Part shown: one piece after another, positions 23,402 through 25,407 of the stretch | Position numbering within the stretch: position 1 is the first letter of the stretch | How the letters are laid out: the number at the start of each line of letters is the position of its first letter | Virus record (IMG/VR): IMGVR_UViG_3300032278_000108 | Location: 1 to 25,407 of that record | Length of the DNA: 25,407 nucleotides | From: a virus | Strand: one strand, 5' to 3' | Made by a program: the position numbers and the translations under genes | Notes under the pieces: generated by a model | What the model saw: the letters and a program-made list of their open reading frames with translations, nothing else | The model's database searches: none | Told to the model about the DNA's origin: nothing

Positions 23402-23772
23402 GATTCATAAACTCGTCTAAAAGTTGCAGTACAGCCATAAAAGTCTCCATAAGAATAAATTTGAGACCAATTATCACATACAACTTTTACAGCTGTTTCT
23501 CCTGAGTTGTTTGAATCTGGAATTGTAAAAGTAAATGCTGTTACTGCTCCTTTAGTAGCAAAAAATGCTGTAATATCATCTATATCTTCTTTAGTTCTAT
23601 TATTAAAAGTTACAGCATAACTTTCAGCAAGATTATTTATTCCATTTACAAGACGTTGTTCATAACCGTCTCCAAAGTCTGTTTTAAAAATTCTAGGTGT
23701 AGAAGCCCGTGTCATACTTTTATCAGGCTTTACCACTCCTAAACTACCACTAATATCAAATCCTATTGCCAT
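23398..23772 (-). CDS. M: Lambda gpM-like minor tail protein (124 aa)
   Basis: Small beta-barrel tail-tip protein of the phage minor tail family. Typical features are the early PRIFKTDFGDGYEQRLVNGIN (about residues 26-46), a mid strand ESYAVTFNNRTKEDIDDITAFF (50-71), AFTFTIPD (79-86), KVVCDNWSQIYSYGDFYG (96-113) and the closing ATFRRVYES. Length is close to lambda gpM. It begins 5 nt after the tape measure stop and its stop overlaps gpL's start (ATGA). In lambda gpM joins the tape measure initiator complex at the distal tail. Confidence 0.9.
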   Translation of the reverse strand: MAIGFDISGSLGVVKPDKSMTRASTPRIFKTDFGDGYEQRLVNGINNLAESYAVTFNNRTKEDIDDITAFFATKGAVTAFTFTIPDSNNSGETAVKVVCDNWSQIYSYGDFYGCTATFRRVYES

Positions 23773-23777
23773 AATTA

Positions 23778-25407
23778 TTATCCATAAGGGCTAAGTGCCC
23801 CACCTGGTCTTTTCTGTTTATAAATTTCTTCTGTTACTGCTACGGATATTGCTCTTCCTAAATTTGCTGCTTGTTGTCCTTGATCGGATTCTAAAGCACT
23901 AGTTGTCTGCCCATCAGAAGATACATTAACATTTACTACAACGTTTGAGCCTCCACCTTTCATCTGTACAGGAATACTTCTTCCATCTGGTAACGGTACT
24001 ACTGCTTCATTATATCTGCCTTCTCCAACAAGATAGGTTGGTTCTGTTGCAATTCCGCCTGATCTATAGCCCCTGGGTTTTTTATTTCCTATATATCCAC
24101 CACTTGCTTTTGGAATAACTCCTCCTCCTGCAAAACTAAATCCCATGGCTTCTACAGCTTTCATAGCTATTAATTTAATTATAACTTGTGCTATTGCTGC
24201 TATGACTGCTTTTGACATTTCAAGGAATGCCTCTTTCATAGTTTTAGTTCCATCTATAACTCCCATTATTCCTTTTTGTAATCCTTGATCAAAAGCTTGT
24301 AATCCTGCTACTCCAATCTCATGAATAGTATCTATTGATAGTTCCAAATTCCTATTTTTTTGTTTTTGTAACGCTATACTGTTTTCCAAATTAGTCACTT
24401 CTTTTAAATGCAACCTGAGTTCTTCTCCCCCCATGGCCTTTGTAAGTTTTAAATTGTGATCTTTAAGTTTATTTTCTAAACTTAATTGAGTTGCTTTGCC
24501 TTCATTTATTTTTTGTAACGTCATTTGCTTCTTACCAAAGTCAGTCCCACCAACAATTGAACCTTTAATTTGTTCTCCCCTGAGTTTTGCTGCTGCTAAA
24601 TTAGCTATTGCTCTTTCCTCGTCAGCTATTAATGTTACAAATTCTAATTGTTTTTTATAATTTTCCGTAATTCTTTCCTTTAACTCCGCAATTCCTTCAT
24701 CTGTAAGTTTATTTTTCTCTGCTATTTCAGCCATAGCTAACTGAGCCTTTAAGTTTTTTTCCATTTGATCTAATTCTATTATATATTTACTTCTAGCATC
24801 TGCAGTAGGTCTCTGCCATTTGTTCCTTGTTTGGTTAACCTTTTCCCATTGCTCCTGTTCCCGTGCTAACGCATTAGTTCCAGCTCGCCAAATTTCTACT
24901 CTTGCATTCATTGCGTCTAGGTCTTCTTTATTCAAGTCCTTTCCGTCTCTTAGAGTATCATAGTAGTCCTGGAAGCCCTTATCAAGCTTTGTACCTACTC
25001 TAAAAGCGTCTAGCATTGCTAAAGATAGTTCTTTAAATTCATCTTTAGCTTTTACTGCTTCCTCTAACTCAGCCGACCACCTCTCTCCGATTGGCTTACC
25101 TATAAATTGCTGTATTTTGTTCAACCAACCCAAGCCTCTCATAGGGGGTAATTTCTTTCCAGCCATAAACTGAGTCATCGTGCTCTTATTCATTACCTTC
25201 TCAGTTTCCACCTGATATTTTTTACGAGCTTCTAACCAAGTATCATAAACCTCTTCCATTCTTAATTGGCCTACTCCTCTTCCTCGTTGGGCTAACCATG
25301 CAAAATATCCCATCTTCATAACCTTTTCTGACTCATTTGCAAATTCTTCTATTTCCGCATTTAGCATACGCTGTTGAATAATAAAATTCTGCATGTCACT
25401 GTTAGCT
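23778..25407 (-). CDS. H: Tail tape measure protein, C-terminal part (5' end outside window)
   Basis: The frame stays open to the right edge above the first in-frame ATG (25394), reading ANSD before that Met, so the true start is outside the window and only the C-terminal portion of about 542 residues is present. It has long helical and coiled-coil stretches (rich in Glu, Lys, Leu, Ala), a hydrophobic segment VIAAIAQVIIKLIAMKAVEAM, then the hallmark tape-measure tail: FAGGGVIPKASGGYIG, PTYLVGEGRYNEAVVPLP, and NVVVNVNVSSDG. In lambda it sets tail length and helps DNA ejection. It is the first gene of the visible tail-tip operon. Confidence 0.92.
   Translation of the reverse strand, partial: ANSDMQNFIIQQRMLNAEIEEFANESEKVMKMGYFAWLAQRGRGVGQLRMEEVYDTWLEARKKYQVETEKVMNKSTMTQFMAGKKLPPMRGLGWLNKIQQFIGKPIGERWSAELEEAVKAKDEFKELSLAMLDAFRVGTKLDKGFQDYYDTLRDGKDLNKEDLDAMNARVEIWRAGTNALAREQEQWEKVNQTRNKWQRPTADARSKYIIELDQMEKNLKAQLAMAEIAEKNKLTDEGIAELKERITENYKKQLEFVTLIADEERAIANLAAAKLRGEQIKGSIVGGTDFGKKQMTLQKINEGKATQLSLENKLKDHNLKLTKAMGGEELRLHLKEVTNLENSIALQKQKNRNLELSIDTIHEIGVAGLQAFDQGLQKGIMGVIDGTKTMKEAFLEMSKAVIAAIAQVIIKLIAMKAVEAMGFSFAGGGVIPKASGGYIGNKKPRGYRSGGIATEPTYLVGEGRYNEAVVPLPDGRSIPVQMKGGGSNVVVNVNVSSDGQTTSALESDQGQQAANLGRAISVAVTEEIYKQKRPGGALSPYG

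Noticed and set aside
1-25407. tRNA or other structured RNA genes
   Set aside because: Coding frames fill nearly the whole window, and the single gap of about 158 bp has no cloverleaf or conserved RNA fold that I can recognise.

Overview
The window is a virion-structure segment of an AT-rich tailed bacteriophage with a lambda-like (siphovirus-type) tail. Every supportable gene lies on the minus strand, so transcription runs from high to low coordinates. The tail-tip genes keep the lambda order (tape measure H, then M, L, K, I, J). The long fibre genes are dominated by short Ala/Thr/Asn/Asp-rich repeats. AT-rich codons, Gly-rich tail-tip ends, and repeat fibres with LamG and SPRY domains resemble uncultivated marine phages, but this host environment is an inference.

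Region 1 (25407 down to 13245) is the conserved tail tip: the C-terminal part of the tape measure protein, the gpM-type and gpL-type minor tail proteins, a gpK-type JAMM plus NlpC/P60 protein, a gpI-type assembly protein and a 2267-residue gpJ-type central tip protein. The J-like protein ends in a Gly-rich linker and a 98-residue Hint (intein/hedgehog-type) domain with no C-terminal splice junction. A GNAT-like acetyltransferase gene starts inside the J stop codon. gpL carries an insertion of about 160 residues between the two cysteine pairs expected to hold its Fe-S cluster.

Region 2 (13087 to 13244) is the only real intergenic gap. It holds a small hairpin just after the GNAT gene and, facing the next genes, a consensus sigma70-type promoter (TTGACA, 17 bp, TATAAT) whose -35 box is one arm of an inverted repeat. 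This splits the window into a tail-tip operon and a fibre operon.

Region 3 (13086 down to 1) is the fibre and adhesin operon. It contains small beta-rich virion proteins, a 605-residue repeat fibre protein, a 69-residue protein resembling only that fibre's N-terminus, a 111-residue virion protein and a 1550-residue fibre built on an array of 29-30 decapeptide repeats. These are followed by a 936-residue LamG plus SPRY adhesin, a chaperone-like 190-residue protein, a second, shorter decapeptide-repeat fibre (444 residues) and the start of a second LamG adhesin that runs off the left edge. The fibre and LamG pair therefore occurs twice, with near-identical DNA shared between the two fibre genes. 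Genes are packed tightly, with TAATG, ATGA or Shine-Dalgarno-over-stop junctions, which implies translational coupling. Family names come from motif recognition in the translated sequence; no database search was run.
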